Assembly: GCF_021440515.1 (NCBI RefSeq)
Contig: NZ_JAKCMV010000009.1
Location: 1 to 64,000, forward strand
Direction: 5' to 3'
DNA: 64,000 nucleotides
Source: Enterobacter asburiae
GTDB taxonomy: Bacteria; Pseudomonadota; Gammaproteobacteria; Enterobacterales; Enterobacteriaceae
The position numbers and the translations under genes are program-made. Of the stretch, positions 22,798-35,650 are shown piece after piece. Below the pieces are notes generated by a model. That model was not told the DNA's origin, ran no database searches, and saw only the letters and a list, made by a program, of their open reading frames with translations. How positions within the stretch are numbered: position 1 is the first letter of the stretch; the number at the start of each line of letters is the position of its first letter.

Positions 22798-24152
22798 TTA
22801 GCATCACGCTAGGCCAGGCCGCTCAGGCGTTGCAGGGCACTCTGCATGGTCAGGATCTGACCATCGATGCCGTGACCACCGACACCCGTAAAATCACCTC
22901 CGGCTGCCTGTTTGTGGCGCTCAAAGGTGAACGTTTTGATGCCCACGATTTTGTCGATCAGGCCAAAGAGAACGGTGCAGGCGCGCTGCTGGTTAGCCGC
23001 AAGCTCGATATCGACCTGCCGCAAATCGTGGTGAAAGATACGCGTCTGGCGTTTGGCGAACTGGCGGCATGGGTTCGCCAGCAGGTGCCGGCCCGCGTCG
23101 TCGCGCTGACCGGCTCCTCAGGTAAAACGTCAGTCAAAGAGATGACCGCAGCCATTCTGAGCCAGTGCGGAAACACGCTTTATACCGCAGGCAATCTCAA
23201 TAATGACATTGGCGTGCCGATGACGTTGCTTCGCCTGACCAAAGAGCATGAGTTTGCGGTGATCGAGTTAGGCGCTAACCACCAAGGCGAAATCGCCTGG
23301 ACCGTGAGCCTGACCCGCCCGGAAGCGGCGCTGGTGAATAACCTGGCGGCGGCACATCTCGAAGGTTTCGGCTCGCTGGAAGGGGTCGCGAAAGCGAAAG
23401 GTGAGATCTATACCGGCCTGCCTGAAAACGGCATTGCGATTCTGAACGCCGACAACAACGACTGGCTGAACTGGCAGAGCATTATTGGCTCGCGTAAGAC
23501 CTGGCGCTTCTCGCCGAACGCGGCCAACAGCGATTTTACCGCGACCAACATTCATGTGACCTCGCACGGTACGGAATTCACGCTCAACACCCCTACGGGT
23601 GGCATTGACGTGCTGTTGCCGCTGCCGGGGCGCCATAACATCGCCAACGCGCTTGCCGCCGCCGCGCTCTCTATGGCGGTCGGAGCGGATCGCGAGGCGA
23701 TCAAAACCGGTCTGGCAAACCTGAAAGCCGTTCCGGGGCGTCTGTTCCCGATCCCGCTTTCAGAGAACAAGCTGCTGCTGGACGACTCCTATAACGCCAA
23801 CGTGGGTTCCATGACCGCAGCGGTGCAGGTGCTGTCAGAAATGCCGGGCTATCGCGTGCTGGTTGTTGGCGATATGGCCGAACTGGGCGATGAAAGCGAA
23901 GCCTGTCATACCCAGGTGGGCGACGCGGCGAAGGCTGCGGGTCTTGATTGCGTATTGAGTGCAGGAAAACTGAGCCAGGCTATCAGCCAGGCCAGCGGCG
24001 TTGGCGAACATTTTGCCGATAAAGCGTCACTTATTGCACGTCTTAAGTCATTGATTGCAGAAAAACAAATTGTGACTGTGCTGGTTAAAGGTTCACGCAG
24101 TGCTTCCATGGAAGAGGTTGTGCACGCATTACAGGAGAACGGAACATGTTAG
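22794..24152 (+). CDS. murF: UDP-MurNAc-pentapeptide synthetase MurF
   Basis: Adds the D-Ala-D-Ala dipeptide made by DdlB to the UDP-MurNAc-tripeptide, completing the cytoplasmic stem peptide. 452 residues. The P-loop reads [12 protein letters not shown] at about 105-116, and the central Mur-ligase motifs [10 protein letters not shown] and [12 protein letters not shown] are present. The start overlaps murE by 4 nt and the end overlaps mraY by 7 nt. Confidence 0.97.
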   Translation: MISITLGQAAQALQGTLHGQDLTIDAVTTDTRKITSGCLFVALKGERFDAHDFVDQAKENGAGALLVSRKLDIDLPQIVVKDTRLAFGELAAWVRQQVPARVVALTGSSGKTSVKEMTAAILSQCGNTLYTAGNLNNDIGVPMTLLRLTKEHEFAVIELGANHQGEIAWTVSLTRPEAALVNNLAAAHLEGFGSLEGVAKAKGEIYTGLPENGIAILNADNNDWLNWQSIIGSRKTWRFSPNAANSDFTATNIHVTSHGTEFTLNTPTGGIDVLLPLPGRHNIANALAAAALSMAVGADREAIKTGLANLKAVPGRLFPIPLSENKLLLDDSYNANVGSMTAAVQVLSEMPGYRVLVVGDMAELGDESEACHTQVGDAAKAAGLDCVLSAGKLSQAISQASGVGEHFADKASLIARLKSLIAEKQIVTVLVKGSRSASMEEVVHALQENGTC

Positions 24153-25228
24153 TTTGGCTGGCCGAACACTTGGTCAAATATTATTCAGGCTTTAACGTCT
24201 TTTCCTATCTGACGTTTCGCGCCATCGTCAGCCTGCTGACCGCGCTGTTCATCTCCTTGTGGATGGGCCCGCGCATGATTGCTCGTTTACAGAAACTCTC
24301 TTTCGGCCAGGTTGTACGTAACGACGGCCCGGAGTCGCACTTCAGCAAGCGCGGTACGCCGACGATGGGCGGGATCATGATCCTGACCGCGATCGTGGTT
24401 TCCGTTCTGCTGTGGGCTTATCCGTCTAACCCTTACGTCTGGTGCGTACTGACCGTGCTGGTCGGGTACGGGATTATCGGGTTTGTCGACGATTACCGCA
24501 AAGTGGTGCGTAAAGACACCAAAGGGCTGATTGCCCGCTGGAAATACTTCTGGATGTCGGTGATTGCGCTGGGCGTGGCCTTCGCGCTGTATCTTGCCGG
24601 AAAAGACACGCCAGCGACCGAGCTGGTGGTGCCGTTCTTTAAAGACGTCATGCCGCAGCTGGGGCTGTTCTATATCCTGCTGGCCTACTTCGTTATTGTT
24701 GGCACCGGGAATGCCGTCAACCTGACGGACGGTCTGGATGGCCTGGCGATTATGCCAACCGTGTTTGTGGCGGCGGGCTTTGCGCTGGTGGCATGGGCGA
24801 CCGGTAACATGAACTTTGCGAACTACCTGCACATTCCGTACCTGCGTCACGCGGGTGAACTGGTGATCGTCTGTACGGCGATTGTCGGGGCGGGGCTTGG
24901 CTTCTTGTGGTTCAACACCTATCCGGCTCAGGTCTTCATGGGTGATGTGGGTTCTCTGGCACTGGGCGGCGCGCTGGGCATTATTGCCGTGCTGCTGCGT
25001 CAGGAGTTCCTGCTGGTGATCATGGGCGGGGTGTTTGTAGTTGAAACCCTGTCGGTGATTTTGCAGGTCGGTTCCTTCAAGCTGCGCGGTCAGCGCATCT
25101 TCCGTATGGCACCGATCCACCACCACTATGAACTGAAAGGCTGGCCGGAGCCGCGCGTCATTGTGCGCTTCTGGATTATTTCGCTGATGCTGGTGCTGAT
25201 TGGCCTGGCAACGCTGAAGGTACGTTAA
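24146..25228 (+). CDS. mraY: phospho-MurNAc-pentapeptide translocase MraY
   Basis: Integral membrane enzyme that transfers phospho-MurNAc-pentapeptide to undecaprenyl phosphate to form lipid I. 360 residues with about ten membrane segments. The catalytic loops hold FVDDYRKVV (the Asp pair near 115), [13 protein letters not shown] (near 190-203) and the HHHYELKGW motif near 324-332. It follows murF with a 7-nt overlap and precedes murD by 2 nt. Confidence 0.97.
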   Translation: MLVWLAEHLVKYYSGFNVFSYLTFRAIVSLLTALFISLWMGPRMIARLQKLSFGQVVRNDGPESHFSKRGTPTMGGIMILTAIVVSVLLWAYPSNPYVWCVLTVLVGYGIIGFVDDYRKVVRKDTKGLIARWKYFWMSVIALGVAFALYLAGKDTPATELVVPFFKDVMPQLGLFYILLAYFVIVGTGNAVNLTDGLDGLAIMPTVFVAAGFALVAWATGNMNFANYLHIPYLRHAGELVIVCTAIVGAGLGFLWFNTYPAQVFMGDVGSLALGGALGIIAVLLRQEFLLVIMGGVFVVETLSVILQVGSFKLRGQRIFRMAPIHHHYELKGWPEPRVIVRFWIISLMLVLIGLATLKVR

Positions 25229-25230
25229 TC

Positions 25231-26547
25231 ATGGCAGATTACCAGGGTAAAAAAGTCGTTATCATCGGGTTAGGCCTGACGGGCCTCTCCTGCGTTGACT
25301 TTTTCCTCGCGCGTGGCGTTACGCCGCGCGTGATGGATACGCGTGTCTCTCCGCCGGGTCTGGATAAGCTGCCGGAGCAGGTTGAACGCCACCTTGGTGG
25401 TCTGAATGATGACTGGCTGCTGACGGCCGATTTGATTGTCGCAAGCCCGGGCATGGCGCTGGCGCACCCGTCATTAAGCGCGGCGGCGGATGCCGGTGTG
25501 GAAATCGTCGGGGACATTGAGCTGTTTTGCCGCGAAGCGCAGGCGCCCGTTATTGCTATTACCGGCTCTAACGGCAAAAGCACCGTTACCACGCTGGTGG
25601 GCGAGATGGCTAAGGCGGCGGGTAAAAACGTGGGCGTCGGCGGCAATATCGGCCTGCCCGCGCTGATGCTGTTGGATAAAGGCTGCGAGCTGTACGTGCT
25701 GGAACTGTCCAGCTTCCAGCTGGAAACCACCTCAAGCCTTCATGCGGCGGCAGCGACGATCCTCAACGTCACCGAAGATCACATGGATCGCTATCCGTTT
25801 GGTCTGCAACAGTATCGCGCGGCTAAGCTGCGCGTTTATGAAAATGCCAAAGTGTGCGTGGTGAACGCTGACGACGCGCTGACCATGCCCGTTCGCGGTG
25901 CCGACGATCGCTGCATCAGCTTTGGTATCACCATGGGTGACTACCACCTGAACCGTCAGCAGGGCGAAACCTGGCTGCGCGTGAAGGGTGAGAAAGTGCT
26001 GAACGTGAAGGAGATGAAGCTCTCCGGCCAGCACAACTACACCAACGCGCTGGCAGCGCTGGCGTTAGCCGATGCGGTAGGTCTGCCGCGCTCATCAAGC
26101 CTGAAAGCGCTGACCACCTTCACCGGCCTGGCGCACCGTTTCCAGCTGGCGCTGGAGCACAACGGCGTGCGCTGGATCAACGATTCTAAAGCCACTAACG
26201 TCGGAAGCACCGAGGCGGCGCTTAACGGCCTGCACGTTGATGGCACGCTGCATCTGCTGCTGGGCGGTGATGGCAAGTCCGCCGATTTCTCCTCGCTGAA
26301 ACAGTATCTTAACGGCGACAATATTCGCCTGTACTGCTTTGGTCGCGACGGCAGTGAACTGGCGCAGCTTCGTCCTGATATCGCTGAACAGACCGAGACA
26401 ATGGAACAGGCTATGCGGCTTCTTGCCCCGCGCGTGAAGACGGGCGACATGGTGCTGCTCTCGCCGGCCTGCGCCAGCCTCGATCAGTTTAAGAATTTCG
26501 AACAGCGTGGTGATGTCTTCACCCGCCTGGCGAAGGAGTTAGGCTGA
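25231..26547 (+). CDS. murD: UDP-MurNAc-L-Ala-D-Glu ligase MurD
   Basis: Adds D-glutamate to UDP-MurNAc-L-alanine. 438 residues. The N-terminal nucleotide-sugar domain begins with [15 protein letters not shown], the P-loop is [12 protein letters not shown] near 111-122, and the third domain ends with [19 protein letters not shown], a typical MurD tail. The stop overlaps the ftsW start by one base. Confidence 0.97.
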   Translation: MADYQGKKVVIIGLGLTGLSCVDFFLARGVTPRVMDTRVSPPGLDKLPEQVERHLGGLNDDWLLTADLIVASPGMALAHPSLSAAADAGVEIVGDIELFCREAQAPVIAITGSNGKSTVTTLVGEMAKAAGKNVGVGGNIGLPALMLLDKGCELYVLELSSFQLETTSSLHAAAATILNVTEDHMDRYPFGLQQYRAAKLRVYENAKVCVVNADDALTMPVRGADDRCISFGITMGDYHLNRQQGETWLRVKGEKVLNVKEMKLSGQHNYTNALAALALADAVGLPRSSSLKALTTFTGLAHRFQLALEHNGVRWINDSKATNVGSTEAALNGLHVDGTLHLLLGGDGKSADFSSLKQYLNGDNIRLYCFGRDGSELAQLRPDIAEQTETMEQAMRLLAPRVKTGDMVLLSPACASLDQFKNFEQRGDVFTRLAKELG

Positions 26548-27791
26548 TGCGCTTTTCCCTCCCTCGCCTGAGAATGCCGCGACTGCCAGGATTTGGCATT
26601 CTGGTGTGGCTGTTTGCCGCACTGAAAGGCTGGGTGATGGCTTCGCGGGATAAAGATTCCGACAGCCTGATCATGTACGACCGTATGCTGTTCTGGCTGA
26701 CGCTAGGGCTGGCGGCGATCGGTTTTATTATGGTGACCTCTGCCTCGATGCCCGTCGGGCAGCGACTGGCAAACGATCCGTTCCTCTTTGCCAAGCGTGA
26801 CGGCCTGTACATTATTCTGGCGTTCTGCCTGGCGCTGATTACCCTGCGGCTGCCGATGTCGTTCTGGCAGCGCCACAGTACGGCGATGCTGATTGCCTCG
26901 ATCATCATGCTGCTGATCGTGCTGGTCGTCGGTAGCTCCGTAAACGGCGCATCGCGCTGGATCGCCTTTGGCCCGCTGCGTATTCAGCCTGCGGAATTCA
27001 CCAAGCTTTCCCTGTTCTGCTATCTGGCGAACTATCTGGTGCGTAAGGTCGACGAGGTGCGTAACAACCTTCGCGGCTTCTTAAAACCGATGGGCGTGAT
27101 CCTGGTGCTCGCGGTCCTGCTGCTGGCGCAGCCTGACCTGGGGACGGTGGTGGTGCTGTTTGTCACCACGCTGGCGATGCTCTTCCTGGCGGGGGCAAAA
27201 CTGTGGCAGTTCATCGCCATCATCGGGATGGGGATTTCAGCGGTGGTGCTGCTGATCCTCGCCGAGCCATACCGTATTCGCCGCGTTACCTCATTCTGGA
27301 ACCCGTGGGAAGATCCGTTCGGCAGCGGCTATCAGCTGACCCAGTCGCTGATGGCGTTTGGCCGCGGTGAAGTCTGGGGACAGGGCCTCGGCAACTCGGT
27401 GCAAAAACTGGAGTATTTACCTGAGGCACACACCGACTTCATCTTCTCCATTATTGGGGAAGAACTGGGTTATATCGGTGTGGTACTTGCACTTTTAATG
27501 GTATTCTTCGTGGCTTTCCGTGCTATGTCGATTGGCCGGAAGGCGCTGGAAATCGATCACCGCTTCTCAGGTTTTTTAGCCTGCTCAATTGGTATTTGGT
27601 TCAGCTTCCAGGCACTGGTAAACGTCGGGGCCGCAGCGGGTATGCTGCCAACCAAGGGCCTGACGTTACCGTTAATCAGTTATGGTGGTTCCAGTCTGTT
27701 GATCATGTCGACGGCCATCATGTTGTTGTTACGTATAGATTATGAAACGCGTCTGGAGAAAGCTCAGGCGTTTACACGAGGTTCACGATGA
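26547..27791 (+). CDS. ftsW: septal peptidoglycan glycosyltransferase FtsW
   Basis: SEDS-family polymerase that builds septal glycan strands as partner of FtsI. 414 residues, about ten membrane helices after a basic cytoplasmic N-terminus ([14 protein letters not shown]). The SEDS periplasmic loop [17 protein letters not shown], with the essential Asp in HTDFIF, is present (residues near 295-311). It overlaps murD by 1 and murG by 4 nt. Confidence 0.97.
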   Translation: MRFSLPRLRMPRLPGFGILVWLFAALKGWVMASRDKDSDSLIMYDRMLFWLTLGLAAIGFIMVTSASMPVGQRLANDPFLFAKRDGLYIILAFCLALITLRLPMSFWQRHSTAMLIASIIMLLIVLVVGSSVNGASRWIAFGPLRIQPAEFTKLSLFCYLANYLVRKVDEVRNNLRGFLKPMGVILVLAVLLLAQPDLGTVVVLFVTTLAMLFLAGAKLWQFIAIIGMGISAVVLLILAEPYRIRRVTSFWNPWEDPFGSGYQLTQSLMAFGRGEVWGQGLGNSVQKLEYLPEAHTDFIFSIIGEELGYIGVVLALLMVFFVAFRAMSIGRKALEIDHRFSGFLACSIGIWFSFQALVNVGAAAGMLPTKGLTLPLISYGGSSLLIMSTAIMLLLRIDYETRLEKAQAFTRGSR

Positions 27792-28852
27792 ATCAACCGA
27801 AGCGGTTAATGGTGATGGCAGGCGGTACCGGCGGACATGTGTTCCCGGGGCTCGCAGTTGCGCACCATTTAATGGATCAGGGCTGGCAGGTACGCTGGCT
27901 GGGAACCGCCGATCGCATGGAAGCCGATCTGGTACCGAAGCACGGTATTGAGATCGACTTTATCCGCATTTCCGGTTTACGTGGCAAAGGCATTAAGGCG
28001 CAGCTCCTTGCCCCGGTGCGTATTTTTAACGCCTGGCGTCAGGCGCGCACCATTATGAAGCGCTTCAAGCCAGACGTTGTGCTGGGCATGGGCGGCTATG
28101 TTTCCGGTCCGGGTGGGCTGGCGGCCTGGTCGCTGGGTATTCCCGTTGTCCTGCACGAGCAAAACGGCATCGCCGGGCTGACCAACAAATGGCTGGCGAA
28201 AATCGCCACCAAAGTGATGCAGGCCTTCCCTGGCGCATTCCCGAAAGCGGACGTGGTGGGTAACCCGGTGCGCGTTGACGTGCTGGCGCTGCCGCGACCG
28301 GACGCACGTATGGCCGGACGTGAAGGCCCGGTGCGTGTGCTGGTAGTGGGCGGCTCTCAGGGTGCCCGCATTCTGAACCAGACTCTGCCGCAGGTTGCAG
28401 CGAAGCTGGGCGATGCCGTGACCATCTGGCATCAAAGCGGTAAAGGCGCTCAGCAGACGGTTGAGCAGGCGTATATCGACGCCGGACAGCCTCAGCATAA
28501 AGTGACCGAATTTATCGATGACATGGCGGCCGCTTATGCGTGGGCCGACGTCGTGGTTTGCCGCTCGGGCGCGCTGACCGTGAGTGAAATCGCCGCGGCG
28601 GGCCTGCCAGCGCTGTTTGTGCCATTCCAGCACAAAGACAGGCAGCAGTACTGGAATGCGTTGCCGCTTGAGAAAGCCGGTGCCGCGAAAATATTCGAAC
28701 AGCCACAGTTTACCGCCGATGCGGTCGCCACCACCCTGGCGGGCTGGAACAGAGAAGCATTGCTGGAGATGGCACAGCGCGCGCGCGCGACCGCCATTCC
28801 GGATGCAACCGAGCGGGTGGCAAAAGAAGTGAGCCTGGCAGCCCAGGCTTGA
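27788..28852 (+). CDS. murG: lipid II synthase MurG
   Basis: GT28 glycosyltransferase on the inner face of the membrane; adds GlcNAc from UDP-GlcNAc to lipid I. 354 residues, one less than E. coli. The glycine-rich loop [11 protein letters not shown] is at 11-21, and the C-domain carries [13 protein letters not shown] and [17 protein letters not shown] for UDP-GlcNAc binding. It overlaps ftsW by 4 nt. A 59-nt gap with a terminator-like hairpin separates it from murC. Confidence 0.97.
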   Translation: MNQPKRLMVMAGGTGGHVFPGLAVAHHLMDQGWQVRWLGTADRMEADLVPKHGIEIDFIRISGLRGKGIKAQLLAPVRIFNAWRQARTIMKRFKPDVVLGMGGYVSGPGGLAAWSLGIPVVLHEQNGIAGLTNKWLAKIATKVMQAFPGAFPKADVVGNPVRVDVLALPRPDARMAGREGPVRVLVVGGSQGARILNQTLPQVAAKLGDAVTIWHQSGKGAQQTVEQAYIDAGQPQHKVTEFIDDMAAAYAWADVVVCRSGALTVSEIAAAGLPALFVPFQHKDRQQYWNALPLEKAGAAKIFEQPQFTADAVATTLAGWNREALLEMAQRARATAIPDATERVAKEVSLAAQA

Positions 28853-28857
28853 TCCTC

Positions 28858-28887
28858 GCAGCGCGTGTTGCGCTGCACGATTTTTTT
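28858..28887 (+). terminator. terminator-like hairpin between murG and murC
   Basis: GCAGCGC (28858-28864) and GCGCTGC (28870-28876) form a perfect 7-bp stem with a GTGTT loop. Seven T residues follow after a 4-nt spacer (ACGA). The spacer makes it weaker than a canonical intrinsic terminator. It sits in the only sizeable gap between mraZ and ftsQ and could trim or attenuate transcription of murC and the distal division genes. Confidence 0.5.
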
Positions 28888-28911
28888 GAAGTAGTCGATG
28901 GCGTTTAGAGA

Positions 28912-30387
28912 ATGAATACACAACAACTGGCAAAACTGCGTTCTATCGTGCCCGAGATGCGTCGCGTCCGGCACATTCACTTTGTCGGCATCGGTGGTGC
29001 TGGCATGGGCGGTATTGCCGAAGTGTTAGCGAACGAGGGTTACCAGATCAGCGGTTCTGACCTGGCGCCAAACCCTGTTACGCAGCAGTTGTCATCGCTT
29101 GGGGTCACTATTTATTTCAACCATCGCCCGGAAAACGTGCTCGATGCGAGCGTTGTTGTGGTTTCCAGCGCCATTTCTGCCGATAACCCGGAAATTGTTG
29201 CCGCACATGAAGCGCGTATCCCGGTGATCCGCCGTGCGGAAATGCTGGCTGAGCTGATGCGTTTTCGTCACGGCATCGCCGTGGCCGGAACGCACGGTAA
29301 AACCACCACCACGGCGATGGTGTCCAGCATCTATGCCGAAGCGGGTCTCGATCCGACCTTCGTTAACGGCGGTCTGGTCAAAGCCGCGGGCGTTCACGCT
29401 CGTCTGGGCCACAGCCGCTACCTGATTGCTGAAGCGGACGAAAGCGACGCGTCGTTCCTGCATTTGCAGCCGATGGTTGCCATTGTGACCAACATCGAAG
29501 CTGACCATATGGATACCTACCAGGGCGACTTCGAGAATTTAAAGCAGACCTTTATTAACTTCCTGCACAACCTGCCGTTCTACGGTCGCGCGGTGATGTG
29601 CGTTGACGACCCGGTGATCCGCGAGCTGCTGCCGCGAGTGGGCCGTCAGATCACCACCTACGGCTTTAGCGAAGATGCTGACGTTCGCGTGGAAGAGTAC
29701 AAACAGATCGGTGCGCAGGGCCATTTCACCCTCGCGCGTCAGGATAAAGAGCTGCTGCACGTCACGCTTAACGCGCCAGGCCGTCATAACGCCCTGAACG
29801 CGGCGGCAGCGGTGGCGGTTGCCACTGAAGAGGGCATTGAAGACGACGCTATTCTGCGCGCGCTGGAAAGTTTCCAGGGCACAGGCCGTCGTTTTGACTT
29901 CCTCGGTGAGTTCCCGCTGGAAGAGGTGAACGGCAAAGCGGGCACCGCGATGCTGGTGGATGACTATGGTCACCACCCGACCGAAGTGGACGCAACGATC
30001 AAAGCGGCGCGCGCGGGCTGGCCGGAGAAGAATCTGGTGATGATCTTCCAGCCGCACCGTTTCACGCGCACCCGCGATCTGTATGACGATTTCGCTAACG
30101 TGCTGTCTCAGGTTGATACCCTGCTGATGCTGGACGTTTACGCGGCGGGCGAAGCGCCGATTCCTGGCGCAGACAGTCGTTCGCTGTGCCGTACCATTCG
30201 TGCTCGCGGCAAAGTTGACCCAATTTTACTGTCGGATCCTGCTGAAGCAGCAGCCATTCTGGCTCCGGTTCTGACGGGAAACGATTTGATTCTGATTCAG
30301 GGTGCGGGAAATATCGGCAAAATCGCCCGTACCTTAGCTGAAATCAAACTGAAGCCGCAAACTCCGGAGGAAGACCGTCATGGCTGA
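28912..30387 (+). CDS. murC: UDP-MurNAc-L-alanine ligase MurC
   Basis: Attaches the first amino acid, L-alanine, to UDP-MurNAc. 491 residues. The N-terminal nucleotide domain shows [15 protein letters not shown] at 24-38, the P-loop is [13 protein letters not shown] near 121-133, and the C-domain has [11 protein letters not shown] and [12 protein letters not shown]. The ribosome site before the ATG is weak (TTTAGAGA). It overlaps ddlB by 8 nt. Confidence 0.97.
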   Translation: MNTQQLAKLRSIVPEMRRVRHIHFVGIGGAGMGGIAEVLANEGYQISGSDLAPNPVTQQLSSLGVTIYFNHRPENVLDASVVVVSSAISADNPEIVAAHEARIPVIRRAEMLAELMRFRHGIAVAGTHGKTTTTAMVSSIYAEAGLDPTFVNGGLVKAAGVHARLGHSRYLIAEADESDASFLHLQPMVAIVTNIEADHMDTYQGDFENLKQTFINFLHNLPFYGRAVMCVDDPVIRELLPRVGRQITTYGFSEDADVRVEEYKQIGAQGHFTLARQDKELLHVTLNAPGRHNALNAAAAVAVATEEGIEDDAILRALESFQGTGRRFDFLGEFPLEEVNGKAGTAMLVDDYGHHPTEVDATIKAARAGWPEKNLVMIFQPHRFTRTRDLYDDFANVLSQVDTLLMLDVYAAGEAPIPGADSRSLCRTIRARGKVDPILLSDPAEAAAILAPVLTGNDLILIQGAGNIGKIARTLAEIKLKPQTPEEDRHG

Positions 30388-31300
30388 TAAGATTGCGGTC
30401 CTTCTCGGCGGCACCTCCGCCGAGCGTGATGTGTCGCTAAATTCCGGTGCAGCGGTTCTGGCTGGCCTGCGCGAAGGCGGTGTGAACGCGCACCCGGTCG
30501 ACCCGAAAGAGGTCGACGTTACCCAGCTTAAGGCGATGGGCTTCGACAAAGTGTTTATCGCTCTGCATGGTCGTGGCGGTGAAGACGGCACCCTGCAAGG
30601 GCTGCTGGATTTGATCGGCATGCCTTACACCGGCAGCGGCGTGATGGCGTCGGCGATCTCCATGGACAAACTGCGCAGCAAACTGCTGTGGCAAGGCGCG
30701 GGTCTGCCCGTTGCCCCGTGGGTCGCGCTAACGCGCCGCGAGTTTGAATTAGGCCTGTCAGACAGCGTTAATGCGCGCATTGCTGAACTGGGGTTACCGG
30801 TTATTGTAAAACCGAGCCGGGAAGGGTCGAGCGTTGGAATGTCGAAGGTCGACGAAGCTCAGGATTTAGCCTCCGCATTAGCGCTGGCATTTCAACATGA
30901 TGAAGAAGTTCTGATTGAAAAATGGCTCAGCGGGCCGGAATTTACCGTCGCGATGCTTGGTGAAGAAATTTTACCGTCTATTCGTATCCAACCCGCTGGA
31001 ACCTTCTATGATTATGAGGCGAAGTATCTCTCTGATGAAACGCAATATTTCTGCCCTGCCGGGCTTGAAGCAGAGCGCGAAGCAGATTTACAGTCTTTGG
31101 TCCTTAAAGCATGGAATGTTCTGGGCTGTCGCGGCTGGGGACGCATTGACGTGATGCTCGACGCTGACGGGCAATTTTATCTGCTGGAAGCAAATACTTC
31201 TCCGGGCATGACCAGCCACAGCCTTGTGCCAATGGCTGCGCGTCAGGCGGGAATGAGCTTCTCGCAATTAGTCGTACGTATTCTGGACCAGGCGGGCTGA
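30380..31300 (+). CDS. ddlB: D-alanine-D-alanine ligase B
   Basis: ATP-grasp ligase that makes the D-Ala-D-Ala dipeptide used by MurF. 306 residues. [16 protein letters not shown] at the N-terminus binds substrate, [14 protein letters not shown] (around 140-155) is the ATP-grasp loop, and [25 protein letters not shown] near the end carries the metal ligands. It begins inside murC and ends one base before ftsQ. Confidence 0.97.
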   Translation: MADKIAVLLGGTSAERDVSLNSGAAVLAGLREGGVNAHPVDPKEVDVTQLKAMGFDKVFIALHGRGGEDGTLQGLLDLIGMPYTGSGVMASAISMDKLRSKLLWQGAGLPVAPWVALTRREFELGLSDSVNARIAELGLPVIVKPSREGSSVGMSKVDEAQDLASALALAFQHDEEVLIEKWLSGPEFTVAMLGEEILPSIRIQPAGTFYDYEAKYLSDETQYFCPAGLEAEREADLQSLVLKAWNVLGCRGWGRIDVMLDADGQFYLLEANTSPGMTSHSLVPMAARQAGMSFSQLVVRILDQAG

Positions 31301-31301
31301 T

Positions 31302-32144
31302 ATGTCTCAGGCTGCATTGAACACGCGCAACCGCGAGGAAGAAGAAGAATATTCTTCTTCACGACGGAGTAATGGAACGCGTCTTGCAGGGATTATTTTC
31401 CTGCTCGGTGTGCTGTTTACCGTGTTTATCAGCGGCTGGATGGTGCTGGGCTGGATGGAAGATGCGCAACGTTTACCGCTTTCAAAGCTGGTAGTAACCG
31501 GTGAGCGCCATTACACCCGTAATGATGATATTCGCCAGTCGATTCTGGCTCTGGGGTCACCTGGAACCTTTATGACGCAGGACGTCAATATTATCCAAAG
31601 TCAGATTGAACGTCTGCCGTGGATAAAACAGGCGAGTGTAAGAAAGCAATGGCCTGATGAATTGAAGATTCATCTGGTTGAATATGTGCCCATTGCGCGT
31701 TGGAATGATCAGCACATGGTCGACGTAGACGGAAATTCGTTTAGCGTCCCAAGCGATCGCGTCAGCAAGCAAAATTTACCGATGTTGTACGGCCCGGAAG
31801 GTAGCGAAAACGAAGTCCTGCAAGGCTTCCGCGAGATGGGGCAAGTGCTGGCTAAGGACCGGTTCACGTTAAAAGACGCAGCAATGACGGCCCGCCGCTC
31901 ATGGCAGCTGACCTTAACGAACGGCATTAAGCTCAACCTTGGCCGAGGCGACACGATGAAACGTCTGGCGCGTTTTGTAGAACTTTACCCAGTTTTACAG
32001 CAACAGGCACAGACCGACGGCAAACGGATAAGCTACGTTGATTTGCGTTATGACTCAGGCGCAGCAGTCGGTTGGGAACCGGCTCCGGCCGAGGAACCTA
32101 ATCAGCAACAGAATCAGGCACAGGTACAGGCAAAACAACAATGA
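31302..32144 (+). CDS. ftsQ: cell division protein FtsQ
   Basis: Divisome assembly protein that binds FtsL and FtsB. 280 residues, about four longer than E. coli, the extra length lying in a Gln-rich C-terminal tail ([17 protein letters not shown]). A charged cytoplasmic N-terminus with a run of Glu leads into one membrane segment (28-48), then a POTRA domain (about 58-127) and a beta domain. It overlaps ftsA by 4 nt. In E. coli promoters for ftsA and ftsZ lie within ddlB and ftsQ; I could not confirm them here by eye. Confidence 0.97.
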   Translation: MSQAALNTRNREEEEEYSSSRRSNGTRLAGIIFLLGVLFTVFISGWMVLGWMEDAQRLPLSKLVVTGERHYTRNDDIRQSILALGSPGTFMTQDVNIIQSQIERLPWIKQASVRKQWPDELKIHLVEYVPIARWNDQHMVDVDGNSFSVPSDRVSKQNLPMLYGPEGSENEVLQGFREMGQVLAKDRFTLKDAAMTARRSWQLTLTNGIKLNLGRGDTMKRLARFVELYPVLQQQAQTDGKRISYVDLRYDSGAAVGWEPAPAEEPNQQQNQAQVQAKQQ

Positions 32145-33397
32145 TCAAGGCGACGGACAGAAAACTGGTAGTTGGACTGGAGATTGGCACCGCGAAGGTT
32201 GCCGCTTTAGTAGGGGAAGTTCTGCCCGACGGTATGGTCAATATCATTGGCGTGGGCAGTTGCCCCTCCCGTGGTATGGATAAAGGTGGGGTAAACGACC
32301 TTGAGTCGGTGGTGAAATGCGTTCAGCGCGCCATCGATCAGGCTGAATTGATGGCAGATTGCCAGATTTCATCTGTCTATCTGGCCCTTTCTGGCAAGCA
32401 TATCAGCTGCCAGAACGAAATCGGTATGGTGCCGATTTCAGAAGAAGAAGTGACGCAGGAAGACGTGGAAAACGTGGTGCATACGGCGAAGTCCGTTCGC
32501 GTGCGCGATGAACATCGTGTTCTGCACGTTATTCCGCAGGAATATGCGATCGACTATCAGGAAGGGATCAAAAACCCGGTCGGTCTGTCCGGCGTGCGTA
32601 TGCAGGCAAAAGTGCACTTGATCACATGTCACAACGATATGGCGAAGAATATCGTCAAAGCCGTTGAACGTTGTGGCCTGAAAGTTGACCAACTCATTTT
32701 CGCCGGTCTGGCCGCAAGCTATTCTGTGCTGACCGAAGATGAACGTGAACTTGGCGTCTGTGTGGTCGATATCGGTGGTGGTACAATGGACATGGCCGTG
32801 TATACCGGCGGTGCGCTGCGCCACACGAAAGTGATCCCTTATGCAGGGAACGTCGTGACCAGCGATATCGCTTATGCCTTTGGTACGCCACCGAGCGATG
32901 CAGAGGCCATCAAGGTACGCCACGGCTGTGCGCTGGGGTCTATCGTCGGTAAAGATGAGAGCGTTGAAGTGCCGAGCGTGGGCGGACGTCCGCCGCGCAG
33001 CCTGCAACGCCAGACGCTGGCAGAGGTTATTGAGCCGCGCTATACCGAGCTGCTCAACCTGGTCAACGAAGAGATTTTGCAGTTACAAGAACAGCTTCGC
33101 CAGCAGGGTGTGAAACATCATCTTGCCGCGGGGATTGTATTAACCGGCGGCGCGGCGCAAATTGAAGGTCTTGCTGCTTGCGCTCAGCGCGTGTTCCATA
33201 CGCAAGTCCGTATTGGCGCACCGCTGAATATTACCGGTTTAACGGATTATGCTCAGGAGCCGTATTATTCAACGGCCGTGGGCCTGCTGCACTACGGGAA
33301 AGAGTCCCATCTTAGTGGTGAAGCAGAAGTGGAAAAACGCGTATCGGTGGGGTCGTGGGTCAAACGACTGAACACCTGGTTGCGAAAAGAGTTTTAA
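32141..33397 (+). CDS. ftsA: cell division protein FtsA
   Basis: Actin-like ATPase that tethers FtsZ to the membrane and recruits later division proteins. 418 residues, two fewer than E. coli; the difference lies just before the C-terminal helix ([14 protein letters not shown]). The actin-fold nucleotide motifs [31 protein letters not shown] and [14 protein letters not shown] are clear. The last 15 residues ([14 protein letters not shown]) form the amphipathic membrane-targeting helix. It overlaps ftsQ by 4 nt and precedes ftsZ by 63 nt. Confidence 0.97.
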   Translation: MIKATDRKLVVGLEIGTAKVAALVGEVLPDGMVNIIGVGSCPSRGMDKGGVNDLESVVKCVQRAIDQAELMADCQISSVYLALSGKHISCQNEIGMVPISEEEVTQEDVENVVHTAKSVRVRDEHRVLHVIPQEYAIDYQEGIKNPVGLSGVRMQAKVHLITCHNDMAKNIVKAVERCGLKVDQLIFAGLAASYSVLTEDERELGVCVVDIGGGTMDMAVYTGGALRHTKVIPYAGNVVTSDIAYAFGTPPSDAEAIKVRHGCALGSIVGKDESVEVPSVGGRPPRSLQRQTLAEVIEPRYTELLNLVNEEILQLQEQLRQQGVKHHLAAGIVLTGGAAQIEGLAACAQRVFHTQVRIGAPLNITGLTDYAQEPYYSTAVGLLHYGKESHLSGEAEVEKRVSVGSWVKRLNTWLRKEF

Positions 33398-33406
33398 TTT
33401 TTTTAA

Positions 33407-33431
33407 GAGACCGGAGAGAATTAGCGGTCTC
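33407..33431 (+). other. hairpin in the ftsZ leader
   Basis: GAGACCG (33407-33413) pairs perfectly with CGGTCTC (33425-33431) in the ftsA-ftsZ gap, preceded by a run of eight T in ATTTTTTTAA. It is not placed as a terminator because the T-run is on the 5' side. In E. coli the ftsA-ftsZ RNA is cut by RNase E in this gap, so the hairpin may set the processed ftsZ 5' end. Confidence 0.6.
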
Positions 33432-33460
33432 GGGCGACAGGCACAACGGAGAGAGAAATT

Positions 33461-34612
33461 ATGTTTGAACCTATGGAACTGACCAACGACGCGGTGATTA
33501 AAGTCATCGGCGTCGGTGGCGGCGGCGGTAACGCCGTAGAGCATATGGTGCGTGAGCGTATCGAAGGCGTTGAATTCTTCGCGGTCAACACCGATGCACA
33601 GGCCCTGCGTAAAACCGCAGTCGGCCAGACTATTCAGATCGGTGGCGGTATCACCAAAGGTCTGGGAGCAGGGGCAAACCCGGAAGTCGGCCGCAATGCA
33701 GCCGAAGAAGATCGTGAAGCACTGCGTGCAGCACTGGAAGGTGCGGACATGGTGTTTATCGCAGCAGGTATGGGTGGCGGCACCGGTACGGGGGCAGCGC
33801 CTGTTGTTGCAGAAGTCGCAAAAGATTTGGGTATTCTGACCGTTGCCGTCGTGACTAAGCCTTTCAATTTCGAAGGCAAAAAGCGTATGGCTTTCGCGGA
33901 GCAGGGTATCACCGAGCTGTCCAAACATGTGGATTCGCTGATCACTATCCCGAACGACAAGCTGTTGAAAGTTCTGGGTCGCGGTATTTCCCTGCTGGAC
34001 GCCTTCGGCGCAGCAAACGACGTGCTGAAAGGTGCGGTCCAGGGTATCGCTGAGCTGATTACCCGTCCTGGCCTGATGAACGTCGACTTTGCAGACGTGC
34101 GCACCGTGATGTCCGAAATGGGCTACGCGATGATGGGCTCTGGCGTGGCAAGCGGTGAAGACCGTGCGGAAGAAGCGGCTGAAATGGCTATCTCTTCTCC
34201 ACTGCTGGAAGATATCGATCTGTCTGGTGCGCGCGGCGTGCTGGTCAACATTACCGCTGGCTTCGACCTGCGTCTGGATGAGTTCGAAACCGTGGGTAAC
34301 ACCATTCGTGCGTTCGCCTCTGACAATGCGACTGTGGTAATCGGCACTTCCCTTGACCCAGAAATGAACGACGAACTGCGTGTGACCGTTGTTGCGACCG
34401 GTATCGGCATGGACAAACGTCCTGAGATCACCCTGGTGACCAACAAACAGACTCAGCAGCCGGTTATGGATCGTTACCAGCAGCACGGTATGTCTCCGCT
34501 GACACAAGAGCAGAAACCTGCCGCGAAAGTGGTTAACGATACAACTCCGCAAACGGCGAAAGAGCCAGATTATCTGGATATTCCAGCGTTCCTGCGTAAG
34601 CAAGCTGATTAA
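33461..34612 (+). CDS. ftsZ: cell division GTPase FtsZ
   Basis: Tubulin-like GTPase that forms the division ring. 383 residues. The tubulin signature GGGTGTG is at 105-111 in the GTPase domain, and the T7 loop near 205-215 includes NVDFADVRTVMSEMG. A short linker leads to the conserved C-terminal peptide DYLDIPAFLRKQ (about 370-381), which binds FtsA, ZipA, MinC and SlmA. AACGGAGAG precedes the ATG. Well conserved with no oddities. Confidence 0.98.
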   Translation: MFEPMELTNDAVIKVIGVGGGGGNAVEHMVRERIEGVEFFAVNTDAQALRKTAVGQTIQIGGGITKGLGAGANPEVGRNAAEEDREALRAALEGADMVFIAAGMGGGTGTGAAPVVAEVAKDLGILTVAVVTKPFNFEGKKRMAFAEQGITELSKHVDSLITIPNDKLLKVLGRGISLLDAFGAANDVLKGAVQGIAELITRPGLMNVDFADVRTVMSEMGYAMMGSGVASGEDRAEEAAEMAISSPLLEDIDLSGARGVLVNITAGFDLRLDEFETVGNTIRAFASDNATVVIGTSLDPEMNDELRVTVVATGIGMDKRPEITLVTNKQTQQPVMDRYQQHGMSPLTQEQKPAAKVVNDTTPQTAKEPDYLDIPAFLRKQAD

Positions 34613-34692
34613 GAATTGGCTGGAAGTTGGGGATTTTCGCTCTTTGTGCTAAACTGGCCCACCGTTAGTGATATACACTCTCGGTTGGATAG

Positions 34693-35631
<939 letters not shown>

Positions 35632-35650
35632 CGGCTAACGTCGTTTCGTA

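Noticed and set aside
33269-34603. 444-codon minus-strand open frame opposite ftsZ
   Set aside because: No domain features and it covers the whole conserved ftsZ gene and part of ftsA.
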